Notes: generated from the letters alone by a model not told the origin. Numbered from the stretch's first letter, positions 51,458 through 63,300 are shown. The stretch is 64,000 bases of DNA from Bacilliculturomica massiliensis (GCF_900605495.1 NZ_LR027601.1:298912-362911); one strand, 5' to 3'. Translations and numbers: made by a program.

Positions 51458-53968
51458 ATGGATTATCTGGATAAATTGAATTCAAAACAGCGGGAGGCAG
51501 CGACGCACACAGAGGGCCCCCTTCTCATTCTTGCGGGAGCAGGCAGCGGGAAGACCAGCACGATGACCCACCGCATGGCTTATCTCATAAAGGAAAAAGG
51601 CGTTTATCCCAGCAATATCCTGGCCGTGACCTTTACGAATAAAGCGGCGAGGGAGATGCGGGAGCGGGTGGAATCCCTGATCGGCGCGGAGTCGTTCATG
51701 TGGATCCTGACCTTCCACTCCGCCTGTCTGCGGATCCTGCGGGCCAACGCGGAAAAGATCGGCTACGAAAAGGATTTCGTCGTCTACGATCCCACAGATC
51801 AGAAAGTGGTAGTGAAAAACAGCCTGAAGGAGCACCGGGTGGACGACAAGAAGTTTACGCCGGCCTATGTGCTGTCTGTGATCAGCGACTGCAAGGAAAA
51901 GAATCTGAGTCCCGAGGCATACCGCAGGGCCCATGGGGCCGATTTCAAGGCGGACGTCATTTATCCGGTCTATCAGCAGTACGAAGATACGCTGAAAAAG
52001 AACAACGCCATGGATTTTGACGATCTGATACTGAAGACCGTGCAGCTGTTTGAGCGGGATGAAGAAACGCTGCTGTATTATCAGAATAAATTCAGATACA
52101 TAATGGTGGACGAATATCAGGATACTAACTACATGCAGTATCGTTTCGTAAAGCTGCTGGCGGAAGGCCACAACAATATCTGCGTGGTAGGGGACGACGA
52201 TCAGTGCATCTACCAGTGGCGGGGCGCCGATATTAAAAATATCCTGGACTTCGAAAAGGATTTTCCAGGGACCAGAGTGATCAAGCTGGAACAGAATTAT
52301 CGTTCCTGCGCAAATATTCTCAACGCGGCTCACTCGGTCATTTCGCAGAACGTGGACCGAAAAGATAAAAAACTCTGGACCGAACAGGGCGAAGGCGATA
52401 AGATCCGCTATTACCGGGCGGAGGACGACAAAGAGGAGGCGCGTTTCATCGCGGCGGAGATCGACCGTATGAAAAGCGGCAGCCGCATGTACTCGGACTT
52501 CGCGGTGCTCTACCGGACGAACACGCAGTCCCGGCGGTTTGAGGATGCGTTTGCAGCCTACGATATTCCCTATCGCGTGCTGGGCGGCTTCCGGTACTAC
52601 GACCGCAAGGAAGTAAAGGACATGATGTGCTACATGCGCCTGGTGCTGAACCCTGCGGACGATCTGAGCCTTTCCCGGATCATCAACGAGCCCAAACGGG
52701 GGATCGGTGAAAAAACGCTGGATAAGCTGCGGGCGCTGGCCAACGTGCGTGGGGAGAGCCTGCTGGAGACGCTGGGCGACGATCAGGTAGCGGAGAGTCT
52801 GCCGGCAAAGGCGGTGGACAGCGTGAAAGAGATGGTGTCCGTCATCGCTTCATTCAGCGCGGAGCGGGATAATCTGAAAGTTTCGGATATCTACGACGGA
52901 CTGCTGGTGCGCACCGGCTATCTGAAAAATCTGGAACTGCAGAATACCGTGGAGGCGGAGGGCAGAATTGAAAATCTGCTGGAATTCAAATCCGTTATCT
53001 ACGATTCGGAACACGAAAATCCCAACATCACGCTCTCGGAGTTCATGGAAAAGATCGCTCTGATCGCCGAGGTGGACAATCACAACGCCGACGAGAACGC
53101 AGTGGTGCTCATGACGATGCACAGCGCCAAGGGACTGGAATTTCCCGTGGTCTTTATGCCCGGTATGGAAGATGGACTGTTCCCCAGCTGGCGTTCTTTT
53201 GAGAAGCCGGGTGGAGTGGAGGAAGAGCGGCGGCTGTGTTATGTGGGCATGACCCGGGCCAAGGAACGGCTGTATCTGACCAGCGCGGAATGCAGGACGC
53301 TCTACGGAAAGACGGACTACACGAAGGAGTCCATCTTTATGAGGGAGATCGATAAACAGTATCTGGAGGGCGACGCGGTCTACGAAAAACGCGGCGGCGC
53401 GTACGGACTCTACGACAGCGATGCGCCTTACGGCGGATCTGCCGCCGAATATTCCACTCCGCTGGCTTACGGTGGAGCGGCGGGCCGGCGGATCAAGCCG
53501 GGAGCCGGCGTGGGACCCTGGTCTTTTACACATCTTAATTACATAGATCGGGAGAGGGGCGTGGAGGGGAAGAGGGGAGATCTCGGTGGTCGCCGGGTCA
53601 TTAAAAAAAAAAAAAAAACGGGAGCGATGCAGGGGCGAGAGCGTGGGCCTGCATGGGCAGACCGGCCCCCAGCGGGACGTCCGGCGGGCGGCTCGTCCGA
53701 CAGGCCGTTTACAGGGCCTTCTGACAGACCGTCCGGCAGGCCGGCGGGAAGTATTTTCCGCCCCTTTGACCAGTTGGGGCAGGTAAAGGCCAATCCCGCA
53801 GCCAAAGGCGGTTCCGGGTCGGAGCTGGTAGCGGGAGATAAGGTGAGCCACAATAAATTCGGACCGGGGCTGGTGATCACAGTGGAGGGCAACACTGTCA
53901 CTGTCGCTTTCGATTCTGCAGGGATCAAGAAGCTGGCGAAAGATATCGCGCCGCTGAAGAAATTGTAG
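51458..53968 (+). CDS. pcrA: UvrD/PcrA-type DNA helicase, contains adapter contamination
   Basis: An 836-residue superfamily 1A helicase for repair and plasmid replication. AGAGSGKTSTMTHR is the Walker A loop near residue 27, followed by VDEYQDTNYMQY, VGDDDQCIYQWRGA and VMTMHSAKGLEFPVVF. The extreme C-terminus (GDKVSHNKFGPGLVITVEGNTVTVAFD) is the Tudor-like polymerase-binding domain. Between them, residues ~697-720 are translated from an Illumina adapter and poly-A (53545-53618), so this linker is not real. The frame stays open by chance or because extra foreign bases bring the length to a multiple of three. Start at 51458 follows GGAAGAGGAAACG. Confidence 0.92.
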   Translation: MDYLDKLNSKQREAATHTEGPLLILAGAGSGKTSTMTHRMAYLIKEKGVYPSNILAVTFTNKAAREMRERVESLIGAESFMWILTFHSACLRILRANAEKIGYEKDFVVYDPTDQKVVVKNSLKEHRVDDKKFTPAYVLSVISDCKEKNLSPEAYRRAHGADFKADVIYPVYQQYEDTLKKNNAMDFDDLILKTVQLFERDEETLLYYQNKFRYIMVDEYQDTNYMQYRFVKLLAEGHNNICVVGDDDQCIYQWRGADIKNILDFEKDFPGTRVIKLEQNYRSCANILNAAHSVISQNVDRKDKKLWTEQGEGDKIRYYRAEDDKEEARFIAAEIDRMKSGSRMYSDFAVLYRTNTQSRRFEDAFAAYDIPYRVLGGFRYYDRKEVKDMMCYMRLVLNPADDLSLSRIINEPKRGIGEKTLDKLRALANVRGESLLETLGDDQVAESLPAKAVDSVKEMVSVIASFSAERDNLKVSDIYDGLLVRTGYLKNLELQNTVEAEGRIENLLEFKSVIYDSEHENPNITLSEFMEKIALIAEVDNHNADENAVVLMTMHSAKGLEFPVVFMPGMEDGLFPSWRSFEKPGGVEEERRLCYVGMTRAKERLYLTSAECRTLYGKTDYTKESIFMREIDKQYLEGDAVYEKRGGAYGLYDSDAPYGGSAAEYSTPLAYGGAAGRRIKPGAGVGPWSFTHLNYIDRERGVEGKRGDLGGRRVIKKKKKTGAMQGRERGPAWADRPPAGRPAGGSSDRPFTGPSDRPSGRPAGSIFRPFDQLGQVKANPAAKGGSGSELVAGDKVSHNKFGPGLVITVEGNTVTVAFDSAGIKKLAKDIAPLKKL
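53545..53618 (+). other. Illumina TruSeq adapter plus poly-A inside pcrA (assembly artefact)
   Basis: 53545-53602 aligns end to end with the reverse complement of the 58-nt TruSeq universal adapter: 49 of 58 bases match, and all nine differences are G in the window, the usual two-colour-chemistry error. A16 follows (53603-53618). On the minus strand it translates as NDPATTEISPLPLHAPLPI, the known adapter-derived peptide with a few changes. The bases just before (TTTTACACATCTT, ~53523-53535) resemble a damaged transposon mosaic end and may be foreign too. Confidence 0.95.
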
Positions 53969-54002
53969 TACGGACAGGAACAGACTGGAAAGGAAGAATG
54001 AA

Positions 54003-54647
54003 ATGACGAGAGATACGTCTGCAAAAGCCGGACGCCCGCGTACATATATCATCAGAAAGGCGCAGGCTTCTGATATCGCGGCTGTTGAGCAGCTTTACAG
54101 CGATGTGCTGGAAGCGCAGGAGCGTGGGGTCAATTATACCAACTGGCAGCGGGGTCTCTATCCCACCCGGGCGGACGCGGAGCGCGCCCTGGGGGAGGGT
54201 ACGCTCTACGTGGCTCAGGCGGCGGGACCGGAGACGGGGCTGGAGAGGGCGCCGGAGACGGGGCCGGATGCTGGTGAGACTGCCGGGTCAGAGGAGATCG
54301 CCGGTTTCATAGCCGGCGCAGCGATCCTGAATCACGACCAGCCCGCAGAGTACGGCGGACTGAAATGGAGCGTGGAAGCGGAAGGGAACGAAGTTCTGGT
54401 GATCCACACGCTCTGCATATCGCCCCATTTCCGAAACGCGGGACTGGGCCGCAAATTCGTGGAATTCGCGGAGGAACAGGCGAGATCTCTGGGCTGCCGC
54501 ACGGTGCGCTTTGATACATATGAGGGAAATACGCCTGCCACGGCGCTTTACACGAAGCTGGGCTATACCATAGTGGGAACTGCGGAGTTTCATTTTCAGA
54601 AGCTCATATGGGAAACTCTGCGGTGCTTCGATAAAGTGATCCGATAG
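54003..54647 (+). CDS. GNAT-family N-acetyltransferase
   Basis: A 214-residue acetyl-CoA-dependent acetyltransferase. The GNAT core has YIIRKAQASDIAAVEQLY at the start, LVIHTLCISPHFRNAGLGRKFVEFAEEQA (acetyl-CoA loop) near residue 130-160, and NTPATALYTKLGYTIVGTAEF. Residues ~75-100 are a Gly/Glu/Thr/Pro-rich insertion built of imperfect repeats (PETG, PETGPDAGET), unusual in the family. The substrate is unknown. It starts 34 nt behind pcrA with GGAAAGGAAG and precedes ligA closely, so the three probably form one operon. Confidence 0.88.
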   Translation: MTRDTSAKAGRPRTYIIRKAQASDIAAVEQLYSDVLEAQERGVNYTNWQRGLYPTRADAERALGEGTLYVAQAAGPETGLERAPETGPDAGETAGSEEIAGFIAGAAILNHDQPAEYGGLKWSVEAEGNEVLVIHTLCISPHFRNAGLGRKFVEFAEEQARSLGCRTVRFDTYEGNTPATALYTKLGYTIVGTAEFHFQKLIWETLRCFDKVIR

Positions 54648-56690
<2,043 letters not shown>

Positions 56691-56769
56691 GGGCGGGTAC
56701 CGGCCGGAAGACCGGCAGCGTAAGCCCCGGCCAGAGGAAGCGTTTTAAGTATGAGATGGAGATGAGAAA

Positions 56770-57777
56770 TTGAACACCGAATTGAAAGCGGGCAAGCTCG
56801 ACACGGAGCTTTTGGAAAACATCGTATTTAAGCACATTCATCACAAACGTCCGGAGGTACTGGTGCGGCCCGGAGTGGGAGAGGACTGCGCGACTCTGGA
56901 TTTTGGCCAGTATGAATGCGTCATGTCCACAGACCCCATCACGGCGGCGATCTCCGAGATCGGCCGCCTGGCCATACATATCACCTGCAATGATATTGCC
57001 TCCAACGGAGTGGAACCCCTGGGCATCATGCTGGCCGTCATGCTTCCTCTTGGAACCACTGCAGAGGAGATCGAGAGGATCATGATGCAGGCGGCGGAGG
57101 TATCGGAAAAGCTGGGTGTAGAGATCATCGGCGGCCACACAGAGATCACGCCTGCGGTAAACCGTCCGGTCATCGTGTCCACGGCGGTGGGCAGAACGCT
57201 GGCGGGAGGGTCCCAGCGCGCGCAGAATATGCGGCCGGGAGATCTGATCCTCATGACAAAGCAGACGGGTCTGGAGGGCGCGGGCATCATAGCAAGCGAT
57301 TTTGAAGAAGAGCTTACCGGCGTTCTGACAGCGGAGGAGATACAGGAGGCCAAGGGCTATCTGAAGGAAGTCAGCGTGCTGAAGGAAGGCGTGGCCGCAG
57401 GCAAGGTCGGGACCGCCGGAATGCACGACATAACCGAAGGCGGCGTACTCGGCGCGGTCTGGGAGCTTTCGGAGATAGCCAACGCAGGGCTGCTCATCAA
57501 TGAGGACAGCATTCCCGTAACGCCGGTGACGCGGAAACTCTGCGCCCATTTTGGCATTGATTGCCTGCGTCTGATCTCCAGCGGCAGCATGATGATCATC
57601 GCTCATCCTGAGAAAAAGGATGCGGTGATGGAAGCTGTGCGGGAGGCGGGCGTGCCGGTGGCCTGTATCGGTACGGTCACGGAGCCGGAGGCCGGCCGCT
57701 TCCTGGTGCGGGCCGACGGGACGAAGACGGTCATCGCTCCGCCGGAGAGCGATGAGCTTTACAAAGTAGTGAAATAA
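56770..57777 (+). CDS. AIR-synthase-related protein (HypE/PurM superfamily)
   Basis: A 335-residue ATP-binding PurM/HypE-fold protein. The N-terminal AIRS half has RPGVGEDCATLDFGQYECVMSTDPIT with metal/ATP-binding Asp residues and HITCNDIASNGVEPLGIML. The C-terminal half has GMHDITEGGVLGAVWELSEIAN. It resembles HypE- or ThiL-like proteins, but hydrogenase-maturation or thiamine genes are not nearby, so the reaction is open. The start is TTG 56770 after GGAGATGAG, 80 nt behind ligA. Confidence 0.85.
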   Translation: MNTELKAGKLDTELLENIVFKHIHHKRPEVLVRPGVGEDCATLDFGQYECVMSTDPITAAISEIGRLAIHITCNDIASNGVEPLGIMLAVMLPLGTTAEEIERIMMQAAEVSEKLGVEIIGGHTEITPAVNRPVIVSTAVGRTLAGGSQRAQNMRPGDLILMTKQTGLEGAGIIASDFEEELTGVLTAEEIQEAKGYLKEVSVLKEGVAAGKVGTAGMHDITEGGVLGAVWELSEIANAGLLINEDSIPVTPVTRKLCAHFGIDCLRLISSGSMMIIAHPEKKDAVMEAVREAGVPVACIGTVTEPEAGRFLVRADGTKTVIAPPESDELYKVVK

Positions 57778-57854
57778 CAGATCACCGGGAGTCGTGAGGC
57801 CCAGTTTGTGAGGCATCGCGGCTCCTGCTGCTTTTTTCGAGGAGATTTGCGCAG

Positions 57855-58496
57855 ATGGATAAAAGAACAGGGGAAACAAACGAAAATAAACAGGAAGGCA
57901 GCGCCATGCCGGTTACGGACGACCCGGACAGGGATATCCGACGCGGAATTTTTCGCGGGCTGTGGGCGAAGGCGGAGCGATATTTTTTCTGCTTTGTGCT
58001 CTACTGCATATTGGGCTGGATCTATGAGGTGGTCCTGGGCCTGCTCTACGGCTGGGGATTTGAAAACCGCGGATTTCTCTTTGGCCCCTGGCTGCCGGTA
58101 TACGGCGTGGGCGCGCTGCTGCTGGTCTTTCTGCTGGGTCCGGTGAAAGAAAAGAAACGGCGCCTCGCCGGACTGCCTGTGACGCCGCTGCTGGTGTTTC
58201 TTTTGACAGTGCTGATCACTACGATCCTGGAATACATAACCGGAGCGGCTCTCTGGGCGCTCTTTCAAAGGCGTTGGTGGGACTACAGCGGGGATTTCAT
58301 GAATCTGAACGGCTTTATCTGTCCCAGAACCAGCATCCGCTTTGGTCTGGGAGGTCTCTTCTTTCTCTACGTGTGTCAGCCATGCTTTGAATGGTTCTGG
58401 GACAGGATCACAGAAAAGGCAGGACACGTGATCACCGGCGTTTTGGCAGCTCTCATTCTGCTGGATTTCGCGCACACGATGTACGCGATGATGTAG
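57855..58496 (+). CDS. CmpB-like membrane protein (putative ABC-transporter type IV family)
   Basis: A 213-residue protein with a charged N-terminus (~40 residues) and about five helices. The signature FCFVLYCILGWIYEVV, then GFLFGPWLPVYGVGALLL and TILEYITGAALWALFQRRWWDYS, identifies the PF06541 family, known in gut Firmicutes and of uncertain function despite its 'ABC transporter' label. No ATPase gene is near. It ends at a strong terminator (58513-58568). Confidence 0.87.
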   Translation: MDKRTGETNENKQEGSAMPVTDDPDRDIRRGIFRGLWAKAERYFFCFVLYCILGWIYEVVLGLLYGWGFENRGFLFGPWLPVYGVGALLLVFLLGPVKEKKRRLAGLPVTPLLVFLLTVLITTILEYITGAALWALFQRRWWDYSGDFMNLNGFICPRTSIRFGLGGLFFLYVCQPCFEWFWDRITEKAGHVITGVLAALILLDFAHTMYAMM

Positions 58497-58512
58497 CCGT
58501 GTTCCGGCAACG

Positions 58513-58568
58513 AAAAAACGGGCCTCCCCCTGGCCGGCGCGCGACCGGCGGGGGATGGACCCGTTTTT
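58513..58568. terminator. Terminator between the CmpB-like gene and the small peptide gene
   Basis: A6CGGG pairs with CCCGT5, with inner CCCC/GGGG and GCCGG/CCGGC helices. A- and T-tracts suit both directions. Confidence 0.88.
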
Positions 58569-58593
58569 CTGCCTACTCGACAAATAATATGTT

Positions 58594-58695
58594 TTATCTG
58601 GAGTAGCAGTTGCAGAAAATGATGACCAGCAGCAAGAAGAAGAACAGTAAGCTGGTATCGATACCTTCACCACGGAGGATTCCACATTCTGACAT
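58594..58695 (-). CDS. 33-residue hydrophobic peptide
   Basis: A very short but convincing gene: MSECGILRGEGIDTS is followed by a hydrophobic run SLLFFFLLLVIIFCNC and a Tyr-Ser-Arg end. ATG 58695 has GCAGGTGA 7 nt upstream. The single helix is long enough to span or insert in a membrane; three Cys are present. It recalls the tiny hydrophobic spore-coat or YjcZ-type peptides of Firmicutes, but lacks the Gly-rich N-terminus, so no name is given. The gene stops just before the shared terminator hairpin at 58513-58568. Confidence 0.7.
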   Translation of the reverse strand: MSECGILRGEGIDTSLLFFFLLLVIIFCNCYSR

Positions 58696-58788
58696 TTAAA
58701 ATCACCTGCTTTTTTATAAATTTTTTTATGTTTCATCACAGGGAGGATTCCCTTGTGATTTATTACATGGTATTCGACCAACGGCAAA

Positions 58789-59058
58789 ATGGTGACCACA
58801 GAAAAGAGAAAATATAAAGTTTCTTTTGATTACCCGGCAGCTGCCGGAGAACCAGGGCTTAGTCTCAGCGCCATGTACATTCTGAAAAATCATGCAAAAC
58901 TGGAAAATAAGGTGATCGGCGTATCGGAGGAGATCGACCTGCTGATCGCCCGGCGCAAGCTGGACGCATGGGACATCGCCATGGACAAGCTGACGCCTGT
59001 CCAGCAAAAATACCTGAACAGCTGGAATCTGTATGGCCGGCTGAGCTGTGATCTGTAA
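58789..59058 (+). pseudogene. Remnant of adenosylhomocysteinase C-terminus
   Basis: An 89-codon frame whose last ~65 residues resemble the extreme C-terminus of S-adenosylhomocysteine hydrolase in Clostridia: LSLSAMYILKNHAKLENKV, then GVSEEIDLLIARRKLDAWDI and LTPVQQKYLNSW. The NAD-binding and catalytic parts of this ~410-430-residue enzyme are absent upstream. No ribosome site precedes the ATG at 58789. The fragment is followed by a good terminator (59068-59096), as a complete gene would be. It may instead be a small standalone protein; I consider a decayed gene likelier. Confidence 0.5.
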
Positions 59059-59067
59059 AAACTGCAG

Positions 59068-59096
59068 CTGCCGTGGGAGCGTCCCACGGCAGTTTT
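59068..59096 (+). terminator. Terminator after the ahcY remnant
   Basis: CTGCCGTGGGA gcg TCCCACGGCAG (59068-59092) followed by T4. Confidence 0.85.
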
Positions 59097-59173
59097 GCGT
59101 TCTGATGCAGAATGGACAGCGCTTGAGCCTGCGTCCAGATCGGACATAGGCTTAAATAAAAGGATGGAAATGT

Positions 59174-59571
59174 AAAAAACCGTTCGTGAAATAAACTATT
59201 TCACGAACGGTTTTTTGGTTGTTTCCATTTCTAGTATAGACATTTTTCAACACTTTGTAAAGAACTATTTCCATGTATTCCCTAACAATTCTTTTTAATT
59301 CAGATATTTCCCACAATTTATTTGGTTGATTCTCTTTAAAATTTGGCACAATTTCATTTTTAGAAACGAATAAGCCGTCAAATAAGCCGTCAGACCGGAG
59401 GGCGGGCCAGACGCTGAAAGTGCTGTGATCCCAAGGGATCCAGAGAAAAATGCACAGGGGATTTCGTCGATGGTTTTCTCGTAATCGCCGTCAGAATAAG
59501 CCGTCAAAATAAAAGAAACGTTGAATTTTCAATGGTTCAGTGAACAAAATCGTGAAATAGTTTATTTCACG
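59174..59571. mobile_element. AT-rich segment between two identical palindromes (possible element scar)
   Basis: A 20-bp perfect inverted repeat (59174-59193/59197-59216) contains the 21-bp palindrome CGTGAAATA-aac-TATTTCACG. Its exact reverse complement recurs at 59551-59571. The segment between is AT-rich, unlike its surroundings, and contains two pairs of 12-bp repeats AATAAGCCGTCA (59369-59380, 59381-59392, 59495-59506, and a degenerate copy at ~59483). Minus-strand frames of 65-70 codons exist but look random. A minus-strand promoter (TTTACA-17-TATACT, ~59260-59233) faces the left palindrome. Confidence 0.4.
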
Positions 59572-59618
59572 ACTCTTTCTGTAAATTGGAAAAGCAAAAG
59601 AAATTCAGGTGCTGATTT

Positions 59619-60365
59619 ATGGAACAAATCGTCCTGCGGATCGCGCGGTATGTCTGCACGGCACTGAGCGCAAAGGATCTGGACACCGGCCTGCACAGCT
59701 GGCGCGTGGCGGAAAGCGCCGCGATGCTTGCGCGTGCCATGGGAATGAGCCATACGGAAGCGAGACATTTGGAGATCGCCGCGCTGCTTCACGACGTGGG
59801 CAAGCTGGGCATTTCAAATGCGCTGCTGAAGAAAAGCGGCGCCCTGACGGAAGCGGAGTACGGGATCATGAAGAAGCATACGAGCATCGGCGCGGAGCTG
59901 GTGACAAACGTACTGCGGGACGACGGCCTGGGACGAACGGTGTTCCGGGGCGTGCTGTATCATCACGAGAGATATGACGGGATGGGCTACCCTCACGGTT
60001 TGAAGGGTAGTGAGATCCCGCTGGAAGCCCGGATCGTGGCAGTGGCGGACGCGGTGGACGCCATGGGCTGGGAGCGGGTCTATCATGGAAAAAGAACAGT
60101 GGACTTTGTCAAAGCAGAGCTCCGCCGGTGCGGAGGGATGCATTTCGATCCCGATATAGCGGCGCTGGCTATTCGGCTGCTGGACAACGGGAGAATAGAC
60201 TGTCCAAAGGAGGGAGAAGGGAAAAACGCCGCAGAAATTCTATCCGTACACGGCCTGACGAATCGGCCAATACATACACCCGTCACCGCAGGTCATGCGG
60301 TTGGCGACGGAGGACTGCCGTCTGCGGCCAGGAGCCAACAGAGGACGGCGGATCCGGACAGATAA
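59619..60365 (+). CDS. HD-GYP-domain phosphodiesterase
   Basis: A 248-residue standalone HD-GYP protein. It has HSWRVAE near residue 26, LLHDVGKLGI (the HD pair) and the distal HHERYDGMGYPHGL, which holds the GYP motif. Such enzymes degrade cyclic-di-GMP or related dinucleotides. No receiver or sensor domain precedes it, and there is no membrane helix. The last ~50 residues are a disordered tail. The start at 59619 follows CAGGTGC. It lies 18 nt before the large surface protein on the same strand, so it is probably co-transcribed with it. Confidence 0.9.
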   Translation: MEQIVLRIARYVCTALSAKDLDTGLHSWRVAESAAMLARAMGMSHTEARHLEIAALLHDVGKLGISNALLKKSGALTEAEYGIMKKHTSIGAELVTNVLRDDGLGRTVFRGVLYHHERYDGMGYPHGLKGSEIPLEARIVAVADAVDAMGWERVYHGKRTVDFVKAELRRCGGMHFDPDIAALAIRLLDNGRIDCPKEGEGKNAAEILSVHGLTNRPIHTPVTAGHAVGDGGLPSAARSQQRTADPDR

Positions 60366-60383
60366 AAGACTGGGAGGTTGAAC

Positions 60384-63300
60384 ATGAAAACAAAACGGAA
60401 AGCGTTGGCGATCCTGCTGACACTGTGCATGGTCCTGACCATGCTGCCGGCCACTGCGCTGGCGTCGGCGGGGGAAGGTCTGCTCGGGGAAACGCTGCCG
60501 GAGCCGGCCGTATGTACGATGACGGCGGACTGCGGGGCCGCGGAGCACGACGAGGGCTGCCTGAGTCAGGCGGGACCGGAGGGCATCGCGCCGCTGGATG
60601 GCGCAGCAGCCACGCCTGAGGCGATCACAACGACGCCAGAAGCAGTCACAACGACGCCGGAAGCAGTCGAAACGACGCCGGAACACGTCACGGTCACACC
60701 GGAAGGAATGAACGTTCCTGAGAACGACATGATTGACGGGCAGACCGCCGAAACGCTGAACGCAGTGTCCGACCAGGTGAATGACTTTGTCACCTTTTAC
60801 ATCGACAAGGGGAACATCGTGCTGGGAGAAGGGACTGCCAGCGGATATGACATGGAAGGGAATCTGATTACCAGCGTCAGCGCCGTGGGATACCGGATCA
60901 TGCAGAGCGCCGGTACGACGGCCGACCATACCATTACCGTAAACGACGGCCAACAGAATATTGTGTTAAAGGATGTCAATCTGGAATTTAACACCACAGC
61001 CACGGCGATCAACATTTCCTCCCTTCAGATCTTCGGGGGCGAGGCGACGGTGACGCTGGAAGGGCAAAATACGATGGTGAACAATACGGCGTATATGCCT
61101 GGAATTTTGGTGAAAGAAAACGCCAAGCTGATCATTACGGCGGCGGACACAGAACAGAGTCTGACGGCCAGAGGAAATGGAACCGAAGCCAGCGGAATCG
61201 GTACAATTCCCTATTATCCCGGCGTAACGAAAGAGTTTGGAATTCATGCAGGGACCATCGAGATTCAAAACGGCACGGTCACTGCATCCGGAAGCCGCCG
61301 CGGCGTGGGCATAGGCAGCGCATATGGCAGAGACGTGCAGGCGATCAAGATCAGCGGCGGCGTCGTCACCGCCCAGGGCGGCGAAAGAAATGCGCAATGG
61401 AACTCCGGAGTCGGGCTGGGAGCAGGACAGAACGCTATCGTCAGCGGCGGCATCGAGATCACCGGCGGAACGGTGTACGCCCGGGGCGGTTATTACGCCA
61501 TCGGCACGTATGAGTGTACCCCGTCTACGAACGTCTTGATAGATGTGCCCATTACCATCGACGGCGGTTCCATCGAGCTGACCGGCGCCGTAGGCTCCGC
61601 CCAGGACTTGAAAAACAGCGGCGGCAGCGTCGTTTCCCGGACGCCGGTTCTGGTACAGTCTGAAGAAGGCAGTGCGCTGGCGAATACGGAAGTGACGCTG
61701 CACGACGTCACAAACAACAAGACCTGGACTGCCCGGACAGACGGGAACGGGTATCTGTATCCCTATCTTCCGGAGGGAGAGACGATCTTCACGCTCGACG
61801 GAAGCGAGGTAGAGACAGCGATCACCGGCGGCGTCTCCAATGCTATCGGAGCAATCTGTACCTGCCAACAGGGAGACAATATCTATCTGGACACAGAGAG
61901 TCCCATAACGGTGTACAAGAGTACGGAAGGTACAGACAGCGTCAGCGTTTCTCTGTCCGGCCGGATCGAACCGACAGCGGACTGCAAGCTGCAGATCCAC
62001 AAAATCCGCTATGAAGCGTCGGTCAAGACTCAGGGAGCTCCCGCTCCGAAGATCGAAGGGTCGGTCCTTACGGTATATGAGTGGGAGCAGTCCTACGAGA
62101 TCACGGTAAAAGTGATCAACGGGCAGAATGCCGAGTGCTATGTGGAGAAGACCATTGCGGTAGCGACCGACAAAGTGGCAGGATTATTTTCCATCGCGGA
62201 CGGTTCGATCACCGCAAAGCTGACCACAGAGCCGGCGATCGAAGAGGGAGGAGAGCCGACCCGGAATATCACTTACAGCCAGGGGGATCGCAGCGTTACG
62301 ATACCGGAGAGTGAGAGATTTGTCATTGAGGGTGCAAGCAGCGCCAACACCATCGTCATAGAGAGCGGAAATCCCAATATCGTGCTGGACCAGGTGGCCA
62401 TCAGCAGCGGAAATTCGCCCTCTATATGGATCAAAAGCGGCTGTCCCGTACTCTGGCTGAAGGGAGAAAACAGCCTGAATTCCACTCGGAAGACCTACGC
62501 CACGCTGCAGGTGGATGGCGGCGCGGGCGTGATCATCGACAGCGAAAAGGACGAAGCGGGAATGATCAACGGAAAGATCCCCTCCACGGAGCCGGTAAGC
62601 GGAGAGGCGCACGCGCTTCCGCAGACAAAGTATGCGGGAAGCCTGACCGTGGACACGACGAGTATATTGGGTTCAGGAAATTATGCGCCTGGGATCGGAT
62701 CCTGCAAGGGCCAGGTGAAAAGTCAGGGAATGCAGATCGAAATACGGGGGGGCAGCGTCACTGCTTACGCCAGTAATGGCACGTATGGAGAAATTGGAAC
62801 GGCCATCGGTGTGGGCGGTGCGCCCACCACTTCCAATGCGACCTGCGCGGTGACCATCACAGGAGGCAACGTCTATACCGAGGCTAGATCCAAGGGATTC
62901 GGGATCGGCAGCCGCAATGTGACCATCGACCTGACGGGAGGAACGATCTATTCCGTAGTGACGGTGGGAAACACCGGCGTTGATCGGGCTGCGGCCATTG
63001 GAGGGACCAATAACGACATTACCATCGGAACCGTCGGCGATACGGAAAACAGCAGAGAACTGAACGTCGTAGGGATCGGGAAGCAGACAGCCAGCGGCAT
63101 TGGCGGAGTCAATCCGAAGATCGCGATCCACTCCGGAAACGTCTACGCATATGGAGATGGGAATGGCGCGGCGATCGGAGGAAATTATGGCCAGCCTATC
63201 CGCGGCATAGAGATCACAGGCGGAGAGATCTGGACCAAGGGGGTTACCACTTCAATCGGAGTGAAGGGGACGTCAGGGGGACAGCCGACTACGGGAAAAG

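Noticed and set aside
53539-54045. Minus-strand frame with a poly-Phe start and RRPPRS-type segment
   Set aside because: It is another reading frame of the Illumina adapter and poly-A, not a gene.
59295-59507. 70-codon minus-strand frame in the AT-rich island
   Set aside because: No ribosome site and it reads through the 12-bp repeats (repeated Leu-Thr-Ala-Tyr); likely non-coding.
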